A DNA stretch of 64,000 nt, taken from positions 249,225,099 to 249,289,098 of the forward strand of contig NC_057804.1 of assembly GCF_018294505.1 (NCBI RefSeq). Direction: 5' to 3'. The notes beneath the pieces were generated by a model. It made no database searches and was not told the DNA's origin. It worked only from the letters and a program-made list of their open reading frames with translations. Below, piece after piece: positions 1-11,507 of this stretch. Position 1 is the first letter of the stretch; each line of letters opens with the position of its first letter. Position numbers and translations under genes: made by a program. This DNA is from Triticum aestivum (lineage: Eukaryota > Streptophyta > Magnoliopsida > Poales > Poaceae).

Positions 1-1281
1 CCGGAGTGAAGCTGAGGACGACCCGCGGCTCTTGGCGGAGTCCGTTGGGGTCGGGGTGGCCGGAGTCGACGGCGGCGAGCTCGGTTGCGGCCGCCGGGGT
101 TCGGTCGTGCACGGGAGTGGTGCTGGAGCTCGAAGTCGAGCAGAGTGAGGCGCTAGGGATGCTCTACTGGTTCTTGCGAACGTGTTGGACTCGCCGGGGT
201 GACCAAATGGTCACCGGAGCTGCGTCGATGGTGAGCTCGGCGACGGCGGAGGTTCGGCCGTGGTGGAGATGCAGCTACGGTGAGGGAACGAGGGGAAGGA
301 GAGGGGGAAACGACTCGGGGCTCACCGCGGTTGCAGTGGGCGTCGAAGCGGGCTCGGGGACGCGTCGAAGACGACGAATTTGACGGCGACGGTGGTCGGA
401 GTCCGAAGAGGGGAACGGCGACGTGCCGGTGATGCAGGGCTTCCGGGGACTCGTGGAGCGGTGGGGAGGAAGAGGGAGTTGTGGCGGAGCTTTTGAGCTA
501 CTCGGGGGAGCGAGGGGTGGTCGGAGGCAGTGGCTACGGCGAACGGCGGCGACGGTGTGCTTCGGCCGAGAGCGAGAGAGAGCGAGGGAGAAACGGGGGA
601 GAGTGAGAGGGAGCAGGGGGAGAGGCGTGGCGTCGTCCAGGGCGTCGAGCGAGGAGGGGAGGGCAGGCAGGCAGGCGAGCAGGTGGCGTGGCGCGGTGGC
701 CGTGCGCGCGCGCCGGCCACACTCCCCTCCCTCTGTCGGGACGAAGACGACAGAGGAGGGAGGTGGGCTGGGCCGGCTGCTGGCTGGGCCGGCCAGCTGG
801 CTGGGCTGAACAGGGAGGAGCCCAGGTAAGCTTCCCCCTTTTAGTTTTTTTCTGTTTTCTGTTTTATTTAATATAACTGCAACTTTGTTGAATTAATTAA
901 AATACCTAGCCATCTCCAAAAATCACCAAACTACTCCTGGCTCATAGTTGGATTATTTCCAACATGAAACATTTTAGTTTGGAGATATTTGAGCATTTAA
1001 ATATTTTATATTATTTTAAATGCCCAAATTCAAATAGCTATGATTTAATTCAAAGACCCTATGATGGCCTAGAAAAATGTGCACCACTTTTGTCAGAGGT
1101 TCTGAACCAAGGCTAAAATGATGGACATTTTAGAAGGGCATTTCAGGTTCATTGAAAAATTATTTTAGTAACCCTAGTTGGTTTCAGAGGGGACTGGGGG
1201 TTCTGTCATCCCCATTTCAAGTTTCTGATGAAAAGTAAACATGATGCAACACTCTAATGCATGACTAGCTAGGGTGTGACA
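1..1281 (+). repeat. 3' part of a long gypsy-type LTR
   Basis: The stretch ends in GGGTGTGACA at 1,281, the usual CA end of a grass gypsy LTR. Immediately after it comes interrupted coding DNA of another retrotransposon. The first 830 bases are GC-rich, then the sequence becomes AT-rich, the layout of long Triticeae LTRs with a GC-rich leader. Open frames in the GC-rich part have biased composition and no recognisable domain, so I do not call genes. The 5' end lies outside the window, so it could be a solo LTR or one end of a complete element. The likely target duplication begins with 1,282-1,286 (ACTGT); its partner is not visible. Confidence 0.7.
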
Positions 1282-1388
1282 ACTGTTGAATATTTTGATT
1301 CGGCTGTAGTCTTAGAAATGCTATGATTTTTCCTTTTAGTCACTCGGAAGTGATCTATTTTTGATGTCTGTAGACTGATCTTTCACAG

Positions 1389-2431
1389 AAATCTTGCGAG
1401 CTTGTGGCTCGTTATACTGAGTTGGATAACAAGCATATCCAGCTCGAACTTGATCTGAAGCTTGTCCAGGAGAACTTCACGAAGGCAAAGGAGGAGGCAA
1501 AAGGTATGTTTGGTGAGAACCTTGACGACTGCCCTTTTTTCTGTCCATTCCTGAGTCTGATCTCACTATCATTTTGCAGATAAACTGAAGGATGCTCTGA
1601 AGAAGAACGACCTTGACCTCGCCGAGGTGCAGAAAGCAACTTCGGACAAGACGAAACTCGCAGAAGAAAAGTTGGCATCAATCAGCAAACTTGAAGAGGA
1701 GAATACCAATCTGAAAGCTTCTCTCGATGCGGCCAACAAGGAGGTCAGTCGACTGAAGAATGACAAGATAGCCCTGAGTGACAAGTCTAGCGAACTAGTG
1801 GGAAAGAAGAACGACTTAGAGGCTTATCTGGGAGGGCTCGCCAAGAAGTTATTCCTCATTCTCGAAGGTAATCTCTTATATCCAACTGACTTGGAATCAT
1901 TGACTCATTTTAGGACTGCTAGCTTATATTTGGGTTGTGTTTACAGAATTCTGCCAAAACTTTGAAGAGGAGACTAGTCGAGTGGAGACGAGCTTGGACC
2001 CCATCAACTCATTTGTGAAGGATGAAACTGCCATGAACGTGCTCCGACTGGAGTCTCGTGTTGCTGCTGTGGTCGACTATCTTGCTAGGCTGAAGGTTGC
2101 AACGTCATGCATCGACAAATCACTCTCGCCGGGGGAAACACTTCAGAATGACCTTGAGTCTCTAATGACTCAACTGAACGAAGTTCCAAGTCGAGTTCAA
2201 GAATGGAAGAAGTCTTCTGCCAGGTGTGGTGCTGTTCTTGCTCTGTCTCTGGTTTGGGTTCACTTCAAGGACGCGCGAGAGGACAAGTTGGCGTCCCTCA
2301 AGGTGTCCAATACTAAGAAGCATGATTTCCAATCTTTCAATGAGACCTTCATTGCTGCTGCCACTCGGATTGCAGATGGAATCGACCTGGACGAGTTTGT
2401 CATGCCTTCCAGTACTCCACCGGAGGAGTAA
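1389..2431 (+). pseudogene. Antisense coiled-coil ORF of element A (3' exons)
   Basis: Three exons join in frame: 1,389-1,503, 1,580-1,867 and 1,947-2,431. Introns are 1,504-1,579 and 1,868-1,946, both GT...AG; an AG acceptor also precedes 1,389. The product, about 295 residues visible, is rich in K, E, L, S and D with heptad-like stretches (for example EEKLASISKLEEEN), so a coiled coil is expected. It ends with TAA at 2,429-2,431 after an acidic tail. It resembles the C-terminal part of the grass 'putative gypsy-type transposon' proteins (Transposase_28-like) coded antisense in the 3' region of Tat elements; that family call is from memory. Its 5' exons are displaced by the LTR at 1-1,281, so the copy cannot be whole. 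It runs opposite to gag-pol of element A. Confidence 0.65.
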
Positions 2432-2782
2432 AAAACTTCTATTCTTGATGCCTTAAATTTACCTCGGAATGCCGAGTGGTTTTTGTAACCGATAAACCTT
2501 AACAGGCTCGATGCCTGAGCACTTCTGGATCCGTCGGATGCTATCTGAACATGGTTTTGCCGTTGAATATGTTTGCATCTGCTTTCGAGTGAACATTGCT
2601 CTTCACTCGGTATATATTTTAGTGCTAGTGACGTAATCTTGCAGGCTGGAGTACAGGTTGTAGTCGACCTGCATCCTTGCGGGTTGGGACATAGCACACA
2701 TTGTATTTGCGGCGAAGCTCGGAAGGAGAAGGTATCAGTCGACCTGAACTCGTCATCCTTGTGAGTCGAAATGGATTTCAAA

Positions 2783-4105
2783 CTTAGGCGAGCACTGGGC
2801 TGCAGCTAAGCCCCCGAGTGGGAGGTTTGCTCTCCACTTGGTAGGATTTTCAAAATCTTACGCGAGCACTGGGCTGCAGCTAAGCCCCTGAGTGGGAGGT
2901 TTGCTCTCCACTCGGTAGGATTTTCAAAAACTTAGGCAAGCCCTGGGCTGCAGCTAAGCCTCCAAGTGGGAGGTNNNNNNNNNNNNNNNNNNNNNNNNNN
3001 NNNNNNNNNNNNNNNNNNNNNNNNNNNNNNNNNNNNNNNNNNNNNNNNNNNNNNNNNNNNNNNNNNNNNNNNNNNNNNNNNNNNNNNNNNNNNNNNNNNN
3101 NNNNNNNNNNNNNNNNNNNNNNNNNNNNNNNNNNNNNNNNNNNNNNNNNNNNNNNNNNNNNNNNNNNNNNNNNNNNNNNNNNNNNNNNNNNNNNNNNNNN
3201 NNNNNNNNNNNNNNNNNNNNNNNNNNNNTTCTCTCCACTCGGTAGGATTTTCAAAAACTTAGGCGAGCACTGGGCTGCAGCTAAGCCCCCGAGTGGGAGG
3301 TTTGCTCTCCACTCGGTAGGATTTTCAAAAACTTAGGCGAGCACTATACTACGGCTAAGCCTCCGAGTGGGAGGTTTGCTCTCCACTCGGTAGGATTTTC
3401 AAAAACTTAGGCGAGCACTAGGCTGCAGCTAAGCCTCCGAGTGGGAGGTTTGCTCTCCACTCGGTAGGATTTTCAAAAACTTAGGCGAGCACTGGGCCGC
3501 AGCTAAGCCTCCGAGTGGGAGGTTTGCTCTCCACTCGGTAGGATTTTCAAAAACTTAAGCGAGCACTGGGCTGCAGCTAAGCCCCCGAGTGGGAGGTTTG
3601 CTCTCCACTTGGTAGGATTTTTTTGTGGCATACCTCCGAAGGAGAAGGTAACAGTCGACCTGCACGTCGCCCTCCTTGCGGGGCGCACATTGTATTTGTG
3701 GCGTAGCTCGGAAGGAGAAGGCAACAGTCAACCTGCACCTCGTCTTCCTTGCGGAGTGCATATTTTATTAAGTACTTAGGCGAGCACTAGGCTGCAGCTA
3801 AGCCCCCAAGTGGGAGGTTTGCTCTCCACTCGGTAGGATTTTCAGATACTTAGGCGAGTACTTGGACTGCAGCTAAGCCTCCGAGTGGGAGGCTGGCTCA
3901 CCACCCAGTAGGATTTTGTTAAACTTAGGCGAGTACTTGGACTGCAGCTAAGCCTCCGAGTGGGAGACAGGCTCGCCACTCGGCAAGGATTTGAAAGTAC
4001 TTAGGCGAAACAGATTCGCAGCTAAGCCCCCGAGTGGGAGACAGGCTCGCCACTCGGCAAGGAGTTTTTTACAAACTTAGGCGAAACGGATTCGCAGCTA
4101 AGCCA
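2783..4105. repeat. 74-bp tandem array in 3' region of element A
   Basis: Units start with CTTAGGCGAGCACTGGGCTG at 2,783, 2,857, 2,931, then after a gap at 3,258, 3,332, 3,406, 3,480 and 3,554, each exactly 74 bp apart. Further diverged copies start near 3,778, 3,848, 3,925, 4,000 and 4,076. A different unit around GGAAGGAGAAGG...GTCGACCTGCA occurs at about 3,645-3,770 and before the array at 2,640-2,765. Each unit contains short inverted motifs such as CCGAGTGG and CCACTCGG. Open frames crossing the array only translate the repeat. Confidence 0.9.
2975..3228. other. Assembly gap inside the 74-bp array
   Basis: 254 N. The distance between flanking units (2,931 to 3,258, 327 bp) is not a multiple of 74, so the gap length is probably arbitrary and the true copy number unknown. 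Confidence 0.95.
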
Positions 4106-4276
4106 CCCACTGGGGGACACACATGTAAACAAAAGTAACAACAATCACTGGGAAAATTATAACACTCTTGTCTTTGATAAATAAACTACAGAAGTACTTT
4201 TTATTACAACTCATTCGAGTGAGTACTTTAAGTGTAAAAGGGGCGTAGCAGGTCCGCATTCCAAGCTCGTGGCTCA

Positions 4277-5501
4277 TCAACCTGGCGACCGACATTGTAA
4301 AAGAAGATATGCTCCGTTGTGGAGAACTTTGGTGACAATGAAAGGACCTTCCCAAGTAGGGGCAAGTTTGTGCGGCTTCTGTTGGTCCACCCGGAGGACC
4401 AAGTCTCCTTCTTGGAAGGCCCGACTCTTCACATTTCTGGCGTTGAATCGATGCAAGTCTTGCTGATAGATGGTTGATCGGATCAAGGCCATCTCTCTTT
4501 CTTCTTCTACAAGGTCGACTGTGTCCCGTCGGGCTTGCTCTGCTTCAACTTCAGAGTAGAGCTCGACTCGCGGTGCATTGTGAAGCAGATCACGGCAGAA
4601 CCGCTTCAGCTCCATAGACCAGAAAGAATGGAGTTCTCCTAGTCGACCGATTTGGAGTACTCCTCAATCCCCAAAGAACTGATGGAAGTTCATCGACCCA
4701 TGCGCCTGCTGCGTGTTTGAGGTCGTGCATCAAATGTGGTTTTAGTCCTTTGAGAATTAGGCCGTTGGCTCTTTCTGCTTGTCCATTCGACTGGGGGTGG
4801 GCGACTGAAGCGTAGTCGACTCGTGTGCCTTGAGAAGCACATAAGGCTTTGAATTGGTTGGAATCGAAGTTCGACCCATTATCGGTGATGATGCTATGCG
4901 GGACTCTGTATCTGAATATCAATTCTCTGATGAAGCTGATGGCAGTGCCGGCATCAAGATTTTTAATAGGCTTGGCTTCGATCCACTTGGTGAACTTGTC
5001 GAGTGCCACTAGTACATGGGTGAAGCCGCTCCTGCCAGTTCTCAGTGGCCCAACCATATCTAACCCCCAAACAGCAAAGGGCCAGACGATTGGAATGGTC
5101 TTCAAGGCTGAGGCAGGCTTGTGCGACATATTGGAGTAGAACTGACATCCTTCACACTTGTCGACTATCTCTTTCGCCATTTCATTTGCTCTGGGCCAGT
5201 AAAAACCCGCTCGGTATGCTTTAGCCACAATAGTCCGATAGGACGCATGATAGCCACAGGTCCCCGAGTGAATGTCGTTGAGAATAATCCGACCCTCTTT
5301 TGGCGTTATGCACTTCTGACCGGCTCCAGTCGCGCTTTCTTTGTACAACTGTCCCTTCATGACAGTAAAGACCTTGGATCGACGGACGATCTGTCGAGCC
5401 TCTTCTTCATTCTCTGTGAGCTCTTTCCTTAGGATATATGTGATGTAAGGCACTGTCCAGTCGGGAGTGATAACCAAAACTTCCATGATCAGGTCAACCA
5501 C
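4277..5501 (-). pseudogene. Integrase of element A
   Basis: This retroviral-type integrase would join element cDNA to host DNA. The main frame (5,501-4,590, about 303 residues) has the zinc-binding HHCC motif (H78, H85, C116, C119) followed by the catalytic core D148 (GLDMVGP), D207 (ITDNGSNF) and E243 (SNGQAERANG). The C-terminal part lies in another frame (4,615-4,277) and has the chromovirus/Tat-like GPF motif (WEGPFIVTKVLHNGAYLL). A frameshift near 4,600 separates core from C-terminal domain. The frame is shared with RNase H and RT upstream but stops intervene. The catalytic triad is present, so decay is recent or slight here, but no full product can be made. Confidence 0.88.
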
Positions 5502-5573
5502 GGCTGGGACCTCGACTTCAGTCGGATCCGTGGCACTTTTTGGCTGCGGGGTTTCTTCGGTGAAAGGGTCCTC

Positions 5574-7256
5574 TTAAACCAACGGTGTGTGGATATGTTC
5601 CAAAAACACACCACTGGGAATAACCTCTCTCTCGGAACCTATCTTTGCCAAATCATCGGCTGCTTGATTCTTCAGTCGGGGTATATGATGAAGCTCTAAC
5701 CCCTCGAATTTCTTCTCCAGCTTTCTTACTGCGTTGCAGTAACCAGTCATAGCTGGGCATCTGACGTCCCACTCCTTCATCACTTGGTTAACCACCAAAT
5801 CTGAGTTGCCGTAGACCATGAGGCGACGGACGCCGAGTCAAATGGCCATACGCAACCCATACAAAAGTGCTTCGTATTCTCCTTCGTTGTTGGAGGAATC
5901 AAAGTGAATTTGGAGTACATATCTGAGCTTGTCTCCTCGGGGGGAAACCAGCACTACCCCGGCACCAGAACCATTCAGCATCTTAGAGCCATCAAAGAAC
6001 ATGGTCCAGTGCTCCGAGTGAACATGAGTTGGCAGTTGTTGTTCAGTCCACTCGGCGAGGAAATCTGCTATTGCTTGGGACTTGATAGCTTTCTTTGCCT
6101 CAAATCGGATATCCAGGGGAAGGAGTTCAATCGCCCATTTTGCCACTCGACTAGTTGCATCTCTGTTGTGCAGAATCTCTGACAATGGGGCGTCGCTGAC
6201 GACTGTGATGGTATGGTCAGAGAAGTAGTGAGCAACTTTCTTCATGGTCGTATAGATCCCATATACAAGCTTCAGATAATGAGGATATCTTTGCTTTGAC
6301 GGGGTCAGAACTTCAGAAATATAATATACTGGGCGCTGAACTTTAAAGGCTTTTCCTTCTTCTTCCCGCTTGACCGTAAGTACTGTACTGACAACTTGTC
6401 CTGTGGCTGCAATGTAAAGCATCAAAGGCTCTTTGCTGATCGGGGCAGCAAGCACCGGCTGGGTGGAGAGCAGGGCTTTTAGCTCTGCAAACGCTGCATC
6501 AGCTTCAGGAGTCCACTCGAACTTGTCTGACTTCTTCATCAGTCGGTAAAGAGGCAATGCCTTTTCACCGAGACGAGAGATGAACCGACTTAAAGCGGCC
6601 AAGCAACCAGTAAGCTTCTGTACATCGTGCACACGCACAGGTCTTTTCATTCGGAGTATTGTGCCCACTTTCTCTGGATATGCATCGATTCCTCGTTCGA
6701 AAACGAGAAAACCGAGTAAATTTCCGCCAGGAACTCCGAATGTGCACTTTGATGGATTAAGCTTGATATCAAACCTCCTGAGGTTGGCAAATGTTTCAGC
6801 AAGGTCAGTCAGCAGGTCGGAACCTTTGCGTGACTTGACCACAATATCATCCATGTACGCTTCTACATTCCAACTGATTTGAGTGAGTAAACACTTCTGA
6901 ATCATCCTCATGAACGTGCCTCCGTCATTTTTGAGGCCGAATGGCATGGTGACGTAACAGAAGCACCCGAATGGGGTGATGAAAGCTGTTTTAATCTCAT
7001 CAGGTCCATACAGACGGATCTGATGGTACCCGGAATAGGCGTCTAAAAAAGACAGTCACTCACATCCCGCAGTCGAGTCGACTATTTGGTCGATGCGGGG
7101 GAGAGGAAAATGATCCTTCGGGCAGGCCCGATTGATATGTTTAAAGTCAATGCACATGCGAAGTGACTTGTCCTTCTTGGGGACCATGACTACATTGGCG
7201 AGCCACTCGGAGTGGTAGATCTCTCGGATAAACTCTGCAGCTAAGAGCCAAGCCAC
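5574..7256 (-). pseudogene. Reverse transcriptase, RNase H and second RNase H of element A
   Basis: One frame carries several blocks broken by stops at 7,056-7,058 and 5,838-5,840. The RT N-terminal block (7,256-7,056) includes LRMCIDFKHINRACPKDHFP. The palm block starts with MPFGLKNDGG and has the catalytic YMDD at 6,846-6,857. Downstream is the usual gypsy RNase H (connecting region FEWTPEADAAFAELK). A second RNase H starts with FFDGSKMLNGSGAGVVL, has NNEGEYEALLYGL and continues to 5,574. Two RNase H domains are a Tat-lineage character. Function in the family: copying element RNA to cDNA in virus-like particles. MPFGLKNAGAT is usual; here ND-G-G is a small deviation. Inactive because of the stops. 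Confidence 0.88.
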
Positions 7257-7621
7257 CTCTTCGCCAATGGCTTTCCCTTTCTGGACAGCAGACCGTCGCA
7301 GATGTTCCTTGACAGGTTTTGCCTTTGAGTCAACTCACAGACGGTGCTCAGCCAGCCCCCTAGGCACACCTGGCATGTCAGAAGGTTTCCATGCAAAGAT
7401 GTCTAGTTCTCACGGAGGAACTAGATGAGCGCTTCTTCCTATTTGGGGTCGAGTGTTGTGGAGATATTAGTCGGAGCAGCGTTGGGGTCGGTCGGGTGGA
7501 CGTGAACTGGCTTTGTCTCACCGGATGATTGAAACACTGATTCTGTAGCAGGCTTCTTAGCTCGCAACAAATCACTCGGGTCTGCATTTTTCTGGTGTTC
7601 CTGCCACTCTTCTGCTACCAT

Positions 7622-8170
7622 CTAAGCATCGGCAATCTTTGAGCCTTTCTGAAAGCATTCTTCCACCTTCTTGCGATTACCAGTAATAGTGATCATACCT
7701 TTGGGGCCAGGCATCTTCAATTTGAGGTACACGTAACATGGTCGAGCCATAAAACGTGCGCAAGCTGGCCTGCCCAAAATAGCATGATAGGCACTCTGGA
7801 AATCCACAACCTCAAATGTTAACTTTTCTTTGTGGAAATGTTTGGAATCTCCGAAAACCACATCAATAGCAATCTGGCCGAGTGACGCAACCTTCTTGCC
7901 AGGAACGACTCCATAAAAACTCATGTTGCTGGTACTGAGTGTGGACATCGAAATGCCCATCCCTTTCAGTGTCTCCGCGTATAATATATTCAAGCTACTG
8001 CCACCATCCATCAACACTTTAGTCAGTCGAGTGCCTTCGACGACTGGGTCGACCACCAGAGCTTGCCTCCCAGGGGTGGCTATGTGTGTCGGGTGATCGG
8101 ACTGGTCGAAGGTGATGGCAGTCTGAGACCATTTCAGATAATTGGGATTCTCTGGAGCAACCATATTCAC
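7622..8170 (-). pseudogene. Retropepsin region of element A
   Basis: The frame contains KVLMDGGSSLNILYAETL, the active-site form of Tat-lineage aspartic proteases, where DGGS replaces the more common DTGA. Downstream is AYHAILGRPACARFMA, matching the conserved ILGRPAL segment. It would mature the gag-pol polyprotein. The frame equals that of gag and differs from RT; the shift lies between about 7,440 and 7,256. Downstream sequence (7,621-7,257), the PR-RT linker, is split among frames. Upstream the link to gag also contains stops. Confidence 0.82.
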
Positions 8171-10389
8171 TTCTCATTTGATAACTTTCTATCGACTTTT
8201 GCTCTTAATGCCAGCAAAAATCACCAGAGTGGAATTCACCTGGGGATATTCCTCATCACTATCCCCCTTGTCCTCAATTTTGTCCAACTCCTTTTCCTTA
8301 TCTTTGGGTTGTTTCCCTTGGAATTGATGTATCTAGAGCCGACACTGTCGAGTGGTATGCTTCGGGTAAATGAAATTACCCTCCTCATCTTTCTTCGTGT
8401 GGATGTGGCTTGGCAAATCCATCACGTCATTTCCCTCCCTGTCTTTCACCTTCTTAGGGTTCCAAGGGGCTTTGGGCTTCCCTTTAAACTTTCGTTGAGC
8501 CACGGCCAAGGCTTCTCCAGGAGTAGCTGGCTCGGCTTTCCGCTTCTGTTTCCGACTGGAGTTCCCTCCCCCAGTTTCATGACCGGTTGGCTTGTACTTG
8601 CCACTCCTGAGTCAGTCTTCTTGTTCACCGTTGGCATACTTGGTGGCAATCTCCATCATCCGACTCAGGGTCATGTCTCTGGTCCGACCGAATTTCAAAC
8701 TTAACTCCCTGTTCTTAACGCCTTCTTTGAAGGCACAGACTACTTGGTGGTCAGATACATTTTCCACGGTGTGATGCAATGTGATCCACCTCTGGATGTA
8801 ATCCCTCAGAGTGTCATTCGACTTTTGCACACAAACCTGCAGCTCTGTCAACCCTGCCGGTCGCTTGCAAGTTCCATCAAATGTCCTAACAAACACTCGG
8901 GCAAGATCTTCCCAGGTGTAAATGCTGCCAGGTGCCAACTGATTCAGCCACGCTCTGCCTGAGCCTTCCAACATAAGAGGCAGGTGTTTCATGGCTACCT
9001 CATCATTGCCGCCACCAATCTGAACAGCCACTCGGTAGTCTTCAAGCCAAGTATCGGGCTTGGACTCGCTGGTGAACTTACTGACTCTAGTCGCCAATCT
9101 AAAATTGGGAGGAATCACCACGGCCCTGATGGCTCTGCTAAAACACTATGGTCCTGAGACGTGAACTCTGCTGCTGGTGGGCACATCTCGGTCATGGCCT
9201 TCTTGGTGAGCTCTGTTCCGATCGACCAAACCTTGAACGATGATGGATCTCGCATCAAAGCCTGGTTCTCTGGGGTCGACTGGAACCCTTCGCCCAACAC
9301 TGTGCTGGCGTCCGTCATCTTGCTGTCGAGGAGCGTACGACCCACCTCTTGGGGGTGGAGTGGGCACTCGACGCCGATCATCACGATCGAATCGATCATC
9401 ATACTGATCACGCCAACCTCCACGTCCCTCACGCCTTGGGGGCGATCTAGGGCTATGGGCCGACTGGACTGAATTCACAGCGACGGATCTGCTGTGAATC
9501 CTGTTCTGTGACTGTGATACGGCTGAATTTTTATCTCCTGCTACCCGGAGCAAATCTCTGATCTGCATCAAGCCTCTGCCAGCCTCTGACTGGGAAGGCT
9601 GAATTGACTCTGCTATACGGGTTGCAGCTACTAAATTCTGAATCGGAGTTCGATATACCTGAGTTGGTGGTGGAAAGAGCTAACGTCGACTGGAGTCCGG
9701 GACCCGTTGCCGTGCACGCTCGTCGAGTGCTTGCTGGAGGTTCTCCAGTCGAGTGCGCTCAGCCAAGTTGGCCAAATGCGCGTCCTCTAAGGCGCGAGCC
9801 TCAGGGGTTTCTCCAATGATAGGAGTATGCAGCGCATCCATGTTCCGGCGGCGAAGATCTTCCCTTTGCAGCGAAGTGAGTGACTCGGGTTGATACTCTT
9901 CATGGACCTGCGCTGGGTCGCCTCCACCGTCGCCTCCGTCGGTGCAGGGGAAGCCGGGAGGACTGCGCGGTCCATTGACCATCAGGACCTCCGCCGCTGG
10001 ATCACTACTGCCGCACTCGGATGCAGTCTCTGCGGAGCCAGTCGAACAGGCTGTAGAGAGATTCATCGGGCTCGATTGCCGCGACTTAGGGGATAGCCGA
10101 CTGGCGGGCCACCGCGTGCCTCACCTACCGCTGAAGCCTCGACCGACCGGAGCGCTTGCGCCGGCGGGAAGCAGGGAGGGAGGAGGACACAACGACCAAC
10201 CAATACTGGGTCGACGGTTGCCGCAGGAGGACGCTGCGAACACACGCACGAAAGTGTGTCGCTCCGCGGACCGGGAGCGCGTCGATGTCGAGTGGAGCCT
10301 CTTGAAGCCAAGCAGAGTCGTCGGCGATGAACGTGAGCGCGCCGAGACGGATCTCACAGCCCTCGACCAAAACTCCGCGTGAAACCATG
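8171..10389 (-). pseudogene. Gag of element A
   Basis: A likely start is the ATG near 10,389, giving MVSRGVLVEGCEIRLGALTF, a typical first segment of this group. The next block (10,066-9,680) is in a different frame, so a frameshift lies near 10,070. The following basic block (9,571-9,146) is rich in R, D and P. The retrotransposon gag domain is at 9,121-8,612, with TWLEDYRVAVQIGGG and GSGRAWLNQLAPGSIYTWED. The segment 8,611-8,171 is lysine-rich and ends in a partial knuckle-like HTTRQC. Gag forms the particle that packages the RNA. At least a frameshift and several stops make it nonfunctional. Confidence 0.8.
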
Positions 10390-10440
10390 GTGAAGGAGAT
10401 CGGAAAAAATTGCAACTTCTCCAATAAGTTGCTAAGACAC

Positions 10441-10461
10441 CCGCCCCACGGTGGGCGCCAA
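10441..10461 (-). other. Primer-binding site of element A
   Basis: On the minus strand TTGGCGCCCACCGTGGGGCG starts one base after the LTR end (CACGACA). Its position fixes the minus orientation of the element. The exact priming tRNA is not assigned. Confidence 0.75.
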
Positions 10462-10462
10462 C

Positions 10463-10979
10463 TGTCGTGGTTATAAGTCTGACAGTAGAAAGGGGGGTAG
10501 GTATGGAGAGGCAAGATCCTAGCTATGGAGTAGTTGTATACGCAAGAGATTTACGAGTTCAGGCCCTTCTAGGAGGAAGTAACAGCCCTACATCTCGGAG
10601 CCCAGAGGCAGTCAACTGGATTATATGTGTATGAGTTACAGGGTGCGAACCCTTTACACTGAGGAGGGGGTGGCTTATATAGAGTTTGCCAGCCCTCTCC
10701 AGCCCTCAGTTATGCGGGTTTAAAGTACATTAACACAGGGGGTTACTGGTAACACCCACATAAAGTGCTATCTAAATACTACTTAATGACATACCGTTTG
10801 TGTGCAAAGTGACTCTAGATCTCCTCGCGGTCGAGTGAGTGGCATCATGGTCGAGTGTCTTCGAGTCCGCCGAGTGGAATCCTTTCAGGTCGACTGAAAG
10901 GTAGTTTCTTCGAGAGATGTCATTGGGGAGGGTACTTTGGATAGGTCCATGACCCTACCCTAGGTACATGGCTTCATCA
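10463..10979 (-). repeat. 5' LTR of element A (517 bp)
   Basis: On the minus strand it starts TGATGAAGCC and ends ACCACGACA, bounded by the primer site on one side and element C sequence on the other. A TATA box (CTATATAAG on the minus strand, 10,674-10,682) marks the promoter; transcription should start about 30 bases beyond, near 10,645. The U3 side carries several GTCGACT/CGAGTG motifs. The partner LTR is outside the window. Confidence 0.82.
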
Positions 10980-11255
10980 GTCACCACCTCCAGGACCAGC
11001 AAGAATCCCTAGCTCGAGCGACAGTGGAGTCAACCACCAAAGCTCAGCTGGAAGACTGTTGGAGGAGGCGAAGGCAGCAAAAGAGCGGCCCCCTCCCCGG
11101 TGACCAGAAGGCTAGTGATGACGGTGCCGGGAGGGAGGGGAAGAACGAAAAGACGAGGCAATAGGTCGCCAGTATGAGACAAACGCGCGGTGCGATCATA
11201 CTCCGACTTGACGACTTGCCTCCCGCCTTCTCCATCTTCCCTCGCTTCATCTTCA

Positions 11256-11507
11256 TCAACACCTCTCTGGGGAAACGCCGGCCTCGCGGTCCGGTACTCC
11301 TCCCAGAGAGACTGCATGCGGCCAAGATAGCCAGGATGCCCGAGGCGCACTGCACCTCACCTTGGCGGGCAGGAAGGCGCCCTCCTCATCAACATCAACC
11401 CCAGTTCCAAGGAAAGGGGCAATACTAGGATTTCTGATGATCCCAAGCACTTCTCCTTGGACTTGGACTAGACCCACTCCCCGAGTGCCAGCACCATTAC
11501 TTGGCAT
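11256..11507 (-). CDS. Antisense ORF in element C, unknown product
   Basis: The frame starts with ATG at 11,507, opposite to the element, and encodes about 83 residues beginning MPSNGAGTRGVGLVQVQGEV. A TATA-like CTATAAAAAGG on the minus strand at about 11,630-11,640 lies roughly 125 bases upstream of the ATG, a plausible plant promoter spacing. No domain is recognised; the frame may be the first exon of a longer spliced ORF. Its place, antisense between pol and the 3' LTR, matches the antisense ORFs of elements A and E. I infer a gene-like unit, not a demonstrated protein. Confidence 0.4.
   Translation of the reverse strand: MPSNGAGTRGVGLVQVQGEVLGIIRNPSIAPFLGTGVDVDEEGAFLPAKVRCSAPRASWLSWPHAVSLGGVPDREAGVSPERC

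Larger units (their letters stand above)
1282..10979 (-). mobile_element. Element A: Tat-lineage Ty3/gypsy retrotransposon, 3' LTR outside window
   Basis: Read on the minus strand the order is 5' LTR (10,979-10,463), primer site, gag, retropepsin, reverse transcriptase, RNase H, a second RNase H, integrase, a 74-bp tandem array and an antisense ORF. The second RNase H and the antisense ORF past integrase are typical of the Tat lineage, as in Grande, Cinful or RIRE2. Gag and protease lie in one frame and RT to integrase in another, all with stops. The 3' LTR is not seen because another LTR (1-1,281) interrupts the left side. Element A is itself inserted in the 3' internal region of element C; its target duplication probably includes 10,980-10,984 (GTCAC). 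Confidence 0.85.

Noticed and set aside
6..829. Several overlapping open frames on both strands in the GC-rich left edge
   Set aside because: Composition effect inside an LTR: Arg/Gly/Ala-rich products with no domain, open in several frames at once.
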